A stretch of DNA of 64,000 nucleotides, from contig CAJTPM010000009.1 in the NCBI GenBank assembly GCA_910578085.1, positions 62,001 to 126,000 on the forward strand, in the 5' to 3' direction. Below the pieces are notes generated by a model that worked only from the letters and a program-made list of their open reading frames with translations, did not search any database and was not told the DNA's origin. The position numbers and the translations under genes are program-made. Below are positions 17,421 through 25,608 of the stretch, piece by piece. This DNA is from an uncultured Lachnospiraceae bacterium (lineage in GTDB: Bacteria > Bacillota > Clostridia > Lachnospirales > Lachnospiraceae). How positions within the stretch are numbered: position 1 is the first letter of the stretch; the number at the start of each line of letters is the position of its first letter.

Positions 17421-18338
17421 ATGATCACAAAAATTATTTTAAGAGAAGAACTTAATAAAGAAGAGCTGTGGAATCTGGAACTTCTTTTCCGGGAGACGGA
17501 TAAGGCGATTCTGGATGAGTTTCTGATTCTGACGGACAGTCCGGAGCTTGCAGGTATTTGCAGAAAGTTTGATATCGCCGTGGCGGCAGTGCTAACAGGG
17601 AATCGGGAGGCTGCTGCGAGAGCCGGCGAAGATGCAGATGCCTGTGCTGATGAGGGTGCTGGCAGCTGCGAGGATCCGGAGGGAGAGAGCGTCGGGAATA
17701 CTGCCTGGCAGTGCGGCGGAGGCTTTCAGGGGATTTCCTATGCCGTGACGGACATAGAAGACCTAGACGAAAATTATCTGGAAAGAATATGGCAGAGGTA
17801 TCGCGGCATTCCCTGGAAGATCTGCGAGACAGAGAGGTGCCTTGTGCGGGAGAGCGTGCCGGAGGATGTGGATAGCTTTTATGAGATCTATCGGGACAGA
17901 GAGATCACGGAATATATGGAAGATCTCTATGAGGACAGGGAGAAGGAGCGGCAGTATATCAGGGATTACATAGAGAAAGTATATGCGTTCTACGGGTTCG
18001 GTATGTGGACGATCTGCCTGAAGGAGACCGGGGAAGTGATCGGCAGAGCGGGGCTCTCCATGCGGGAGGGCTTTGAGGAACCGGAGCTTGGGTATGTGAT
18101 CGGTAAAACATGGCAGAGACAGGGGATCGCGGCGGAGGTATGCCGAGAGATTCTGAATTACGCCGAAAACGAGCTTGGACTGGAACAGATAAGGGCGTTA
18201 ATGCATCCGGAGAACACGGCTTCGCAACGGCTGTGCAACAGGCTGGGTTTTTGCTGTGAGAGGGAAATTGAAGTGGATGGAATTCTATACAGAAGCTACA
18301 GGATCGATCTCAGGCAGGAAAGAACCGGATCGTATTGA
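17421..18338 (+). CDS. GNAT acetyltransferase with a degenerate N-terminal HAD-like segment
   Basis: Probable acetyl-CoA dependent N-acetyltransferase of the RimJ/RimL type; substrate unknown. Residues about 145-300 form the GNAT domain, starting CLVRESVPEDVDSFYEIYRD and containing the acetyl-CoA loop region ELGYVIGKTWQRQGIAAEV. The first ~140 residues look like a reduced HAD-type shape known from fused Lachnospiraceae acetyltransferases, ending in FQGISYAVTDIEDLDENYL; this part carries an acidic Ala/Gly/Asp-rich insert (about 70-100) and lacks HAD catalytic residues. Confidence 0.8.
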   Translation: MITKIILREELNKEELWNLELLFRETDKAILDEFLILTDSPELAGICRKFDIAVAAVLTGNREAAARAGEDADACADEGAGSCEDPEGESVGNTAWQCGGGFQGISYAVTDIEDLDENYLERIWQRYRGIPWKICETERCLVRESVPEDVDSFYEIYRDREITEYMEDLYEDREKERQYIRDYIEKVYAFYGFGMWTICLKETGEVIGRAGLSMREGFEEPELGYVIGKTWQRQGIAAEVCREILNYAENELGLEQIRALMHPENTASQRLCNRLGFCCEREIEVDGILYRSYRIDLRQERTGSY

Positions 18339-18396
18339 AGAAGAGCGGAGACTTATAACGGAATCCTGCATAATCCACACAGGAACAAATTATAAA

Positions 18397-18420
18397 AACT
18401 TTGTAAACTCCTACAAAGTT
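18397..18420 (+). other. Perfect 9-bp stem-loop downstream of the GNAT gene
   Basis: Arms 18397-18405 and 18412-18420 with a 6-nt loop. The AT-rich flanks are a near direct repeat (around 18389 and 18430). Either a terminator without a T-run or an operator for the amt promoter 50 bases further on. Confidence 0.5.
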
Positions 18421-18473
18421 ATTCGAATAATTATAAAAAGTTTGGAAGACCTGACAAAATTGCAAAAACGATA

Positions 18474-18502
18474 TTGACAGGAAAATCGGATGGTGCTAGA
18501 CT
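18474..18502 (+). promoter_or_regulatory. Promoter upstream of amt
   Basis: TTGACA (18474-18479), exactly 17 bases, TAGACT (18497-18502). Transcription would start near 18509, 250 bases before the amt start codon and 14 bases before a terminator hairpin. Confidence 0.75.
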
Positions 18503-18522
18503 TGCGGTTAACAAAGGCAAAG

Positions 18523-18555
18523 GCGCTTTGAGAATGATTCTCAGAGCGCTTTTTT
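18523..18555 (+). terminator. Leader terminator (attenuator or small-RNA end) before amt
   Basis: GCGC (18523-18526) to GCGC (18546-18549) closes a ~12-bp stem with one U-G pair, followed by six T (18550-18555). It lies in the amt leader, so RNA starting near 18509 would end after ~47 nt unless read through. Confidence 0.8.
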
Positions 18556-18761
18556 CATTGTAGAAACCAAAATTGCAGGGGATAAAAGCCGGCTGTCTCA
18601 AACTGCAAAATAACGGGAAAAAGCGTAAAATACCGTGAAAGAAAACCTGCAGAGCAGGAGAAAAAAGCTGATTTTCAGGAGGCAATGCAGGAGAAAGCAG
18701 TATGCCTGAGATGCTGTAAGCGTCAGCGTACCGGGATTTTACACAGAAAAGAGGAGATATT

Positions 18762-20552
18762 ATGACAGAAGAATTGATGAGTGTAATGAATGGTCAGATA
18801 TTCGGCGTCTGGTTTTTGATTGGCGCCGCACTGGTATTCTGGATGCAGGCCGGCTTTGCCATGGTGGAGACCGGTTTCACCAGGGCCAAAAATGCGGGAA
18901 ACATTCTGATGAAGAATCTGATGGATTTTTGTATCGGTACGGTAGTGTTCATCCTGATCGGGTTTGGGCTTTTGCTGGGAGAAGATATGCTTGGCTTTAT
19001 CGGAAAGCCTGGATTTGATATTTTCACGGCTTATGAAAGCTTTGACTGGTCCAACTTTGTCTTCAATCTGGTATTTTGTGCGACGACGGCGACGATCGTT
19101 TCGGGTGCCATGGCTGAGCGGACAAAATTTATATCCTACTGCATTTATTCCGCAATTATCTCGGCGGTGATCTATCCGATCGAAGCGCACTGGATCTGGG
19201 GCGGCGGGTTCCTTGCACAGATGGGATTTCACGATTTCGCGGGTTCCTGCGCAATCCATATGGTAGGCGGTATTTCCGCACTGATCGGCGCAAAGATGTT
19301 GGGGCCCCGTATCGGGAAATTCAGCAGGAACAAAGAAGGAAAAATTGTCAAAGTAAATGCTTTTCCAGGGCATAATCTTCCCATCGGCTGTCTCGGCGTA
19401 TTTATTCTGTGGCTGGGCTGGTACGGGTTTAACGGGGCGGCGGCAACGTCTGTAGAACAGCTTGGCTCGATTTTTGTGACAACGACGATTGCGCCGGCGG
19501 TGGCGACCGTGGTATGTATGATCTTTACCTGGATCAAATATGGAAAACCGGATGTCTCCATGTGTCTGAACGCTTCTCTGGCAGGCCTTGTGGCGATTAC
19601 GGCGCCCTGTGATGTGACGGATGCCTTTGGCGCTATTGCGATCGGTGCGGTGGCAGGACTTCTGGTGGTATTCGGCGTCTGGTTTTTGGATCACAAACTG
19701 CGCGTGGACGATCCGGTAGGCGCTGTGGCGGTACACTGTCTGAACGGTATCTGGGGCACACTTTCCGTAGGGTTGTTTGCCACAAATACGGCGCCGGGAT
19801 ATTCCATAGCAAATAAAGCGGGCGAAGAACTGGTGGGATTGTTTTATGGCGGCGGTCTGGAGCTTATGGGACTGCAGCTTGTGGGTTTTGCGGCAGTGGC
19901 TGCGTGGACGGTGGTGACGATAACTCTTGCCTTTTTGTTGATTAAGGCCACACTGGGCCTGCGCGTATCGGAGGAGGAGGAGATCATCGGTCTGGATGCG
20001 ACGGAACATGGCCTGCCCAGCGCTTACTCGGGATTTGCCATCACAGATATGTCTGCGACGACTATGGATGTCAATGAGAATACGGATCTCGGTGAGAGCG
20101 ACTTTGAGAAAGCGGACAGTTTCAAGGTGGACAGAGCGATTCCTGTGATAGCGACAAGCAGCGAGACAGATGCAAACGGCGTGCCAATCTTCAATACCGG
20201 TATGCATAAAGTCAGCATTATCGCGAAACTGGCCCGATTTGATGCGCTGAAAAAAACACTGAATGAACTGGGTGTGACGGGAATGACTGTGACGCAGGTG
20301 ATGGGCTGCGGTATTCAGAAGGGTGCGGGAGAATATTACCGCGGCGTTGAAATGGATGCGACGCTGATGCCGAAGATCAAGGTGGAAGTCATTGTCAGCA
20401 AGATTCCGGTGGAGCATGTGATCAAAGCTGTGAAAAAGGCACTTTATACAGGCCATATCGGGGACGGCAAGATCTTCGTATACAATGTGTTAAAGGTTGT
20501 GAAAGTCCGCACCGGGGAGGAGGACTACGAAGCCCTTCAGGATGTGGAGTAA
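18762..20552 (+). CDS. amt: Ammonium transporter Amt fused to a C-terminal PII (GlnK) domain
   Basis: Ammonium channel with its own regulator on the same chain, 596 residues. The Amt part (about 1-410) has 11 membrane segments and starts with an N-outside helix; conserved points include GFTRAKNAGNILMKN, the pore His in EAHWIWGGGFL and in AVHCLNGIWG. A ~70-residue acidic linker (about 415-485) leads to a complete PII domain from MHKVSIIAKLARFDAL. It has a T-loop with EYYRGVEM, where Tyr is the usual modification site, and the B-loop TGHIGDGKIFV for ATP/ADP and 2-oxoglutarate. GAGGAG lies 6 bases before the ATG. Confidence 0.96.
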   Translation: MTEELMSVMNGQIFGVWFLIGAALVFWMQAGFAMVETGFTRAKNAGNILMKNLMDFCIGTVVFILIGFGLLLGEDMLGFIGKPGFDIFTAYESFDWSNFVFNLVFCATTATIVSGAMAERTKFISYCIYSAIISAVIYPIEAHWIWGGGFLAQMGFHDFAGSCAIHMVGGISALIGAKMLGPRIGKFSRNKEGKIVKVNAFPGHNLPIGCLGVFILWLGWYGFNGAAATSVEQLGSIFVTTTIAPAVATVVCMIFTWIKYGKPDVSMCLNASLAGLVAITAPCDVTDAFGAIAIGAVAGLLVVFGVWFLDHKLRVDDPVGAVAVHCLNGIWGTLSVGLFATNTAPGYSIANKAGEELVGLFYGGGLELMGLQLVGFAAVAAWTVVTITLAFLLIKATLGLRVSEEEEIIGLDATEHGLPSAYSGFAITDMSATTMDVNENTDLGESDFEKADSFKVDRAIPVIATSSETDANGVPIFNTGMHKVSIIAKLARFDALKKTLNELGVTGMTVTQVMGCGIQKGAGEYYRGVEMDATLMPKIKVEVIVSKIPVEHVIKAVKKALYTGHIGDGKIFVYNVLKVVKVRTGEEDYEALQDVE

Positions 20553-20568
20553 ATTCGGGTGTGGAATC

Positions 20569-20668
20569 CTGAGCCTGATATAATGTGTAGTGTAATCGTT
20601 CCGCCCGCTGGGCAGCTCCAGGGCTGAACGGTTACCAATTATATTACTCAGATTTTTTAATCGGTCCC
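20569..20668 (+). terminator. Long branched terminator after amt
   Basis: CTGAG (20569-20573) pairs with CTCAG (20657-20661), a middle TATAAT/ATTATA section pairs, and an inner 10-bp arm (20592-20601 with 20636-20645) holds a GC-rich head. Six T follow at 20663-20668. Confidence 0.65.
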
Positions 20669-20755
20669 AGTTGCTTTTATGCTGTATATTTGCTATTATA
20701 AATATGTATGAGAATTTTCGGGGGAATCTGAGAAAGCAGGGCAAAGGAGCAACTT

Positions 20756-22432
20756 ATGGGAAATACAGTTTTGGTTGTGGAAGATAATGAGATCAACAGA
20801 TCACTGTTAGTGATGATCCTGGAGGAAACTTATCATGTGCTGGAAGCTGGTAACGGGCGGGAAGCATTAGAGATTCTGAAGGATCCGAAAAATACGATAT
20901 CAGCGGTGATTACAGACCTGATTATGCCAGAGATGGACGGTTACCAGTTTTTGGAGGTATATTCGTCATCGCCACAGTTTGTCAATATTCCGGTAATCGT
21001 CTCAACGAGCCAATCCGATTCGGAGAGCGAAGTGAAATGTCTGGAATACGGCGCATGGGATTTTATCAAGAAGCCATATAATGCTGAGATCATCCGGTTC
21101 CGGGTAAAGAATGTTATTGAGCGAAGTGAATTGTATGTACTGCGGAAGCTTCGTTATCAGGAGCAGTTCGATACATTGACCGGCATTTATATACAGAACA
21201 TGTTTGTACAGCAGACAAAGAAGCTGTTAAGAGAGAATCCGGATACGGATTTTATGATCCTTCATTTTGATATTTCTCAGTTCCAGGTCTACAACAGTGT
21301 TTTCGGCAGACGGGAGGGGGATAAGCTGCTGTGCCATATTGCGGATCTGTTGCGGAAACTGGAAGAGTATGAGAAGAAGATAACATACTGCCGCGTTGAG
21401 GCGGATGCTTTCTGTATCTGTATGCCGGCGGCGGACAGTGAGTTTATCCAGAAAATGATGGATGAATTTCAGAAGAATTTCCGATCCTATCAGAGAGATT
21501 ATAATATACTGGCGAATGTAGGCGTATTTTATATAGAAGACAGAACGGTTTCCATACCGGCGATGATCGACCATGCAAAGCTGGCATCGAAAGAGTGTAA
21601 GGGAAGCTATATTAAAAATTACCATATTTATACGGATCAAATGGGTAAGAGCATAGAAGAAGCGCAGAGTATTGTCAGCGAGATGGAACGGGCCATGAAG
21701 GAGGAACAGTTTGTCCTTTACCTGCAGCCGAAATACGGGCTGGCAAACTACAGGCTGGCAGGCGCAGAGGTGCTGGTACGGTGGATCACGCCGGAAAAAG
21801 GCATGGTTTCTCCGGGGAAATTTATTCCTGTATTTGAGAAGAACGGACAGATCATGAAGTTAGATTACTATATCTGGGAGCACTCCTGCAAACTGATCAG
21901 AAGCTGGTTAGACAGGGGGCTTGAGCCGTTTCCGATTTCTGTGAATATTTCCAGAGTCAGCCTGTACAACCCGCGGATCGTGGAGGAGATCCATGAACTG
22001 ACGCTGAAATATGATATTCCGGCGAAGCTGTTTCAACTGGAGCTGACAGAGAGCGCCTATACGGATAACCCGGAATCCATCAAAAAAGCGATGCGGCAGC
22101 TGCAGGAGTACGGCCACACCATATTGATGGATGATTTTGGCAGCGGCTATTCTTCTTTGAACGTATTAAAGGATATTTCGGTGGATGTGTTGAAACTGGA
22201 TATGAAGTTCATGGCGGCATCCGGGAGTGAAAATCAGAAGAAAAGCGAGAGCATTGTGGCAAATGTGATCCGGCTGGCAAAGGATCTTGAGCTACCTGTT
22301 ATTGCCGAAGGTGTGGAGGAAAAGGAGCAGGTTGAATTTTTGAGCAGTGTGGGCTGTGAGTATGTGCAGGGCTACTATTTTGCAAAACCGATGCCGGTGG
22401 CGGAATATAATAAGCTGGCATTCAAGGTATAA
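20756..22432 (+). CDS. Response regulator with degenerate GGDEF and EAL domain (c-di-GMP phosphodiesterase)
   Basis: Probable signal-controlled enzyme that degrades cyclic di-GMP, 558 residues. The receiver domain (about 1-125) has Asp9-10 equivalents and phospho-acceptor Asp54 in ITDLIMPEMDG. The middle GGDEF domain (about 140-290) is inactive: the signature reads RVEADAF. The EAL domain (about 310-555) keeps catalytic residues in AEVLVRW, NISR, ELTESAY, MDDFGSGYSS, LKLD, IAEGVEE and the final QGYYFAKP. It stands alone after the amt terminator, with AAAGGAG before the ATG. No kinase gene is adjacent. Confidence 0.93.
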   Translation: MGNTVLVVEDNEINRSLLVMILEETYHVLEAGNGREALEILKDPKNTISAVITDLIMPEMDGYQFLEVYSSSPQFVNIPVIVSTSQSDSESEVKCLEYGAWDFIKKPYNAEIIRFRVKNVIERSELYVLRKLRYQEQFDTLTGIYIQNMFVQQTKKLLRENPDTDFMILHFDISQFQVYNSVFGRREGDKLLCHIADLLRKLEEYEKKITYCRVEADAFCICMPAADSEFIQKMMDEFQKNFRSYQRDYNILANVGVFYIEDRTVSIPAMIDHAKLASKECKGSYIKNYHIYTDQMGKSIEEAQSIVSEMERAMKEEQFVLYLQPKYGLANYRLAGAEVLVRWITPEKGMVSPGKFIPVFEKNGQIMKLDYYIWEHSCKLIRSWLDRGLEPFPISVNISRVSLYNPRIVEEIHELTLKYDIPAKLFQLELTESAYTDNPESIKKAMRQLQEYGHTILMDDFGSGYSSLNVLKDISVDVLKLDMKFMAASGSENQKKSESIVANVIRLAKDLELPVIAEGVEEKEQVEFLSSVGCEYVQGYYFAKPMPVAEYNKLAFKV

Positions 22433-22437
22433 ACTAC

Positions 22438-22490
22438 GCGAAGCGAGTGTGCATCGCGAAGCGCGCCATGTCTGTTTACAGACATGGCAT
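22438..22490 (+). repeat. Dispersed hairpin repeat, family 1, copy 1
   Basis: A GCGAAGCGAGTGTGCATCGCG block is followed by a perfect 10-bp stem-loop (22465-22474 with 22479-22488). Two related copies lie at 39071-39118 and 39149-39197. It sits between the EAL gene and the NhaC gene. Confidence 0.8.
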
Positions 22491-22516
22491 AATTTACTAT
22501 GAGGAGGAAATGAAAA

Positions 22517-24019
22517 ATGTATGGTACCTGGTGGTCGTTAGTACCGCCCATTGTGGCGATCTTACTGGCGTTTATTACGAAGGAAGTGTATTCTTCCCTG
22601 TTTGTCGGGGTGCTTTTAGGGGCATTGTTTACAGCTGGCTTTCAGCCTTGGGGAACATTTGAGACCTTATTTACGACAATGACGGGAAGTATGAATCTGA
22701 ACATTATTATTTTTGACGTGCTGCTTGGTATGATCATTGTACTGATGCAGAAGTCGGGAGGCTCCAGAGCCTACGGAAACTGGGCGATCGGAAAGATAAA
22801 ATCGAAAAAGAGCGCGCTTTTTGCCACCACCGGCCTGGGTGTTCTGATTTTTGTGGATGACTATTTCAACTGTCTGACGGTGGGTTCCGTGATGCGTCCG
22901 GTGACGGATAAGTATAAAGTTTCCAGAGCAAAACTGGCCTACATAATCGATGCGACGGCGGCGCCGATCTGTATTATTGCACCGATCTCAAGCTGGGCGG
23001 CGGCGGTCAATTCTTATGTGCCTGAGAACAGTTCCCTGACAGGGTTCCAGCTGTTTTTAAGCACCATTCCGTTTAACCTGTATGCGCTCTTAACGCTTCT
23101 GATGGTGTGTCTGGTGATTGGTCTGAACCTGGATTTCGGTCTGATGAAAAAGCATGAGAAGAATGCGGAAAAAGGAGATCTCTTTACTTCCGGCGCGGAG
23201 GAGTTTAAGGATATGGAAGCAGCCGGCGAGGAAGGGAATAAGAACGGTAAGGTGATGGATCTGGTGCTTCCGGTAGCGGTGCTTATCGCATCCGCTGTCT
23301 TTGGAATGATCTATACAGGTATGCTGGGAGGCGCCACCGGCATTGTGGATGCTTTTGCAAACTGTGACGCGGAGATCAGTCTGATTTTCGCGACGACGGT
23401 AACGGTTATTTTCATGGCGCTTTTGTATCTGCCGAGAAAGGTGATCAGCTTTAAGGAGTTTATGAACTCTCTGGCGGAAGGCTGTAAGCTGATGGTGCCG
23501 GCTATTCTGATTCTGACCTTTGCATGGACGTTGAAAGGCATGGGCGATAACCTCGGCATCGGTGAGTTTGTCAACGGCACCGTAGGCGCAAGCGCAACGG
23601 CAAGTATCTTTATTCCGGCGATTATGTTTGCGATGGCAATGTTCCTTGCGTTTTCCACTGGGACATCCTGGGGGACTTTCGCGATCCTTGTGCCGATCGT
23701 AGTGGAGATGTTCAGGACGGCGGACGAGAAAATGATGATCATCGCGGTTTCCGCAGTACTGGCGGGGGCTGTCTGCGGCGACCATGTATCACCGATCTCC
23801 GATACGACGATCATGTCTTCGGCAGGTGCACAGAGTAACCATATCAACCATGTGCAGACGCAGATGCAGTATGCGATGGTGGTGGCAGTGGTCTGTGTGG
23901 TCGGCTATATCATTGCCGGAATCTGTAAGAACTGGCTGATCACATTGCTGCTCAGCGCAGCGCTTTTAGTGGTGGCACTGTTTGGGATTAAGAAATATTA
24001 TGATAAGAAAGAAGCATAA
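22517..24019 (+). CDS. Na+/H+ antiporter, NhaC family
   Basis: Inner-membrane antiporter for sodium (or for amino-acid related counter-substrates) and protons. The 500 residues contain about 11-12 hydrophobic segments. Family marks are GVLIFVDDYFNCLTVGSVMR, DATAAPICIIAPISSWAA and, late in the protein, GAVCGDHVSPISDTTIMSSA. GAGGAGG lies 10 bases before the ATG at 22517; an ATG at 22510 is out of frame. Malate/lactate exchangers share this fold, so sodium specificity is inferred. The C39-like gene overlaps its 3' end by 20 bases. Confidence 0.93.
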   Translation: MYGTWWSLVPPIVAILLAFITKEVYSSLFVGVLLGALFTAGFQPWGTFETLFTTMTGSMNLNIIIFDVLLGMIIVLMQKSGGSRAYGNWAIGKIKSKKSALFATTGLGVLIFVDDYFNCLTVGSVMRPVTDKYKVSRAKLAYIIDATAAPICIIAPISSWAAAVNSYVPENSSLTGFQLFLSTIPFNLYALLTLLMVCLVIGLNLDFGLMKKHEKNAEKGDLFTSGAEEFKDMEAAGEEGNKNGKVMDLVLPVAVLIASAVFGMIYTGMLGGATGIVDAFANCDAEISLIFATTVTVIFMALLYLPRKVISFKEFMNSLAEGCKLMVPAILILTFAWTLKGMGDNLGIGEFVNGTVGASATASIFIPAIMFAMAMFLAFSTGTSWGTFAILVPIVVEMFRTADEKMMIIAVSAVLAGAVCGDHVSPISDTTIMSSAGAQSNHINHVQTQMQYAMVVAVVCVVGYIIAGICKNWLITLLLSAALLVVALFGIKKYYDKKEA

Positions 24020-24710
24020 GAAACTGATAAAAGTCCCTTATATTGACCAGACTAAAGAATGGCCCACCGGCTGCGAAAGCGTTTCTGCGGTAATGCTCCT
24101 GCAGTACCTGGGTGCGGATATTTCGGTGAAACAGTTTGTGGAACAGTATCTGGAAAAGGAGCCTCTGGTTGAACGGGATGGGAGACTTTACGGTGGGAAT
24201 CCCTGGAAAGTGTTTGTCGGCAATCCGGCGGACGATCAGTCAATGGGATGCTATGCGCCGGTGATAAAGAAGGCGCTGGAAAGAGTTTTAAGGCAAGGAT
24301 CAGTACAGGGAGAGAGACCGGAACCAGGCGTACGGGAAAACGGCTCGCAGGAAGAGAAGAGATCCGCTCAGGCGGAGGAAATTCCCGGGTGGGGACGGAG
24401 AGCGGTAGACCTGACGGGCGTGTCAATGGAAGTCCTGCTGCGGGAGTATATAGATAATGACAAGCCTGTCATATTCTGGGCGAGCATTGATCTGAAGGAA
24501 ACTTACAGCGGACCGGAATGGATCCTGACGGATTCAGGAGAACGTTTTCTGTGGCGCTCCAATGAGCACTGCATGTTGCTTGTGGGTTACGACGAGGAGA
24601 ACTATTATTTTAATGATCCCTGGCATGATCATGGTGTGATCGGTTATGAGAGGAAGTTGGTCGAAAGACGGCATGAAGAACAGTATGAGATGGCTGTCTC
24701 GATCCTGTAG
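24000..24710 (+). CDS. C39-family cysteine peptidase-like protein, no signal peptide
   Basis: Papain-fold protein of 236 residues with the C39-type catalytic layout: DQTKEWPTGCESVSAVMLLQ holds the oxyanion Gln/Glu region and the active Cys, and EHCMLLVGYDEENYYFNDPW holds His and Asp. Substrate unknown; unlike bacteriocin-processing C39 peptidases it is not part of an ABC transporter. The ATG at 24000 overlaps the NhaC gene by 20 bases, indicating translational coupling. A variable Gly/Glu/Arg-rich insert (about 100-130) interrupts the domain. The N-terminus MIRKKHKKLIKVPY is basic and not a cleavable signal, so it is probably cytoplasmic. Confidence 0.78.
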   Translation: MIRKKHKKLIKVPYIDQTKEWPTGCESVSAVMLLQYLGADISVKQFVEQYLEKEPLVERDGRLYGGNPWKVFVGNPADDQSMGCYAPVIKKALERVLRQGSVQGERPEPGVRENGSQEEKRSAQAEEIPGWGRRAVDLTGVSMEVLLREYIDNDKPVIFWASIDLKETYSGPEWILTDSGERFLWRSNEHCMLLVGYDEENYYFNDPWHDHGVIGYERKLVERRHEEQYEMAVSIL

Positions 24711-24820
24711 CGGCATCATATGCCGATAGTATCTGGGTATTTCAATAAATACCGGCCATACTTTAGAACAGGTTGCGTATGGACTTTAAGAAACAGAGTG
24801 AAGAATAAGGAGAGAAAGAG

Positions 24821-25453
24821 ATGATTGACAGAGCAGAATTAAAAGCACGTGCAAAACAGATGTTAAGCGGAAATATCGGAATGCTGATCGTGTGCTTTAT
24901 TATTATGGCGGCATTGGAAGTTGTGTGCAATATGATTCCCCTGGTGGGGCCGATCGCGTCGATTTGCGTAAGCGGGCCGCTGGCACTTGGCACAGCGTAT
25001 ATTTATCTGAATCTGACGAGAGGATATGAACCGGATGTCAATATATTGTTCAGCGGCTTTCAGCGGTTTGTGGATGCGCTGGTGCTGACGCTTCTGATCG
25101 GAATCTTTACATTTCTGTGGAGCCTGCTTCTTGTTGTGCCGGGGATTATTAAGGCGATCAGTTATTCGCAGGCATATTACATTCTGGCGGAACATCCGGA
25201 GATGAGCGGCAAGGAAGCGCTGGATGCCAGCATCGAGATGATGGATGGCCATAAGATGGATTATTTTGTGCTGATTCTTTCCTTTATTCCGTGGATGCTC
25301 CTGTGCAGCATTACCTGTGGGATCGCGTTATTGTATGTGGTTCCTTATATGAGTGCAACGCTTGTAAACTTCCACGAAGCGATCAAATCGCCCATGGTTA
25401 TGAATACAAACGGCAATTTTACAGATAATACAAACAGTTATTATCAGGCATAG
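24821..25453 (+). CDS. DUF975 family membrane protein
   Basis: Polytopic membrane protein of unknown function, 210 residues. The start MIDRAELKARAKQMLSGNIG is the DUF975 signature (R.ELK..AK..L.GN). About five hydrophobic segments follow, with the conserved Pro-Gly-Ile motif VVPGIIKAISYSQAYYIL and the cytoplasmic KEALDASIEMMDGHKMDYF. The Asn/Thr-rich tail is typical. GGAGAGAAAGAG precedes the ATG. No operon partner is evident. Confidence 0.88.
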   Translation: MIDRAELKARAKQMLSGNIGMLIVCFIIMAALEVVCNMIPLVGPIASICVSGPLALGTAYIYLNLTRGYEPDVNILFSGFQRFVDALVLTLLIGIFTFLWSLLLVVPGIIKAISYSQAYYILAEHPEMSGKEALDASIEMMDGHKMDYFVLILSFIPWMLLCSITCGIALLYVVPYMSATLVNFHEAIKSPMVMNTNGNFTDNTNSYYQA

Positions 25454-25517
25454 GGAGTAAGCCTGCGGGACAGCTGCCTGCGAAGGGCGGGAAGTCCGTA
25501 CTGCTGTTATGTTGCAG

Positions 25518-25547
25518 AGGGTGTGTAAGAATGTTCTTATGCACCCT
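25518..25547 (+). other. Stem-loop after the DUF975 gene
   Basis: Arms 25518-25531 and 25534-25547 are complementary over 14 positions with two wobble pairs. No T-run follows; possible RNA 3'-end element. Confidence 0.5.
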
Positions 25548-25608
25548 TGAAATTTGTTATGGGTTTGAAGGTGAAAGCCTGAGGCTGTGGAAAGGGTAGA
25601 TTGTCAGA

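Noticed and set aside
18509..18555. ANTAR-type antitermination target in the amt leader
   Set aside because: Only 14 bases separate the predicted start from the terminator stem, too few for the first of the two hexaloop hairpins.
18723..20456. 577-codon minus-strand frame opposite amt
   Set aside because: It has His/Arg-rich composition with no motif and mirrors the codon structure of amt, a shadow frame.
20592..20645. Cyclic di-GMP riboswitch before the EAL gene
   Set aside because: The branched fold lacks the conserved GEMM core and ends in a T-run, so it is better read as the amt terminator.
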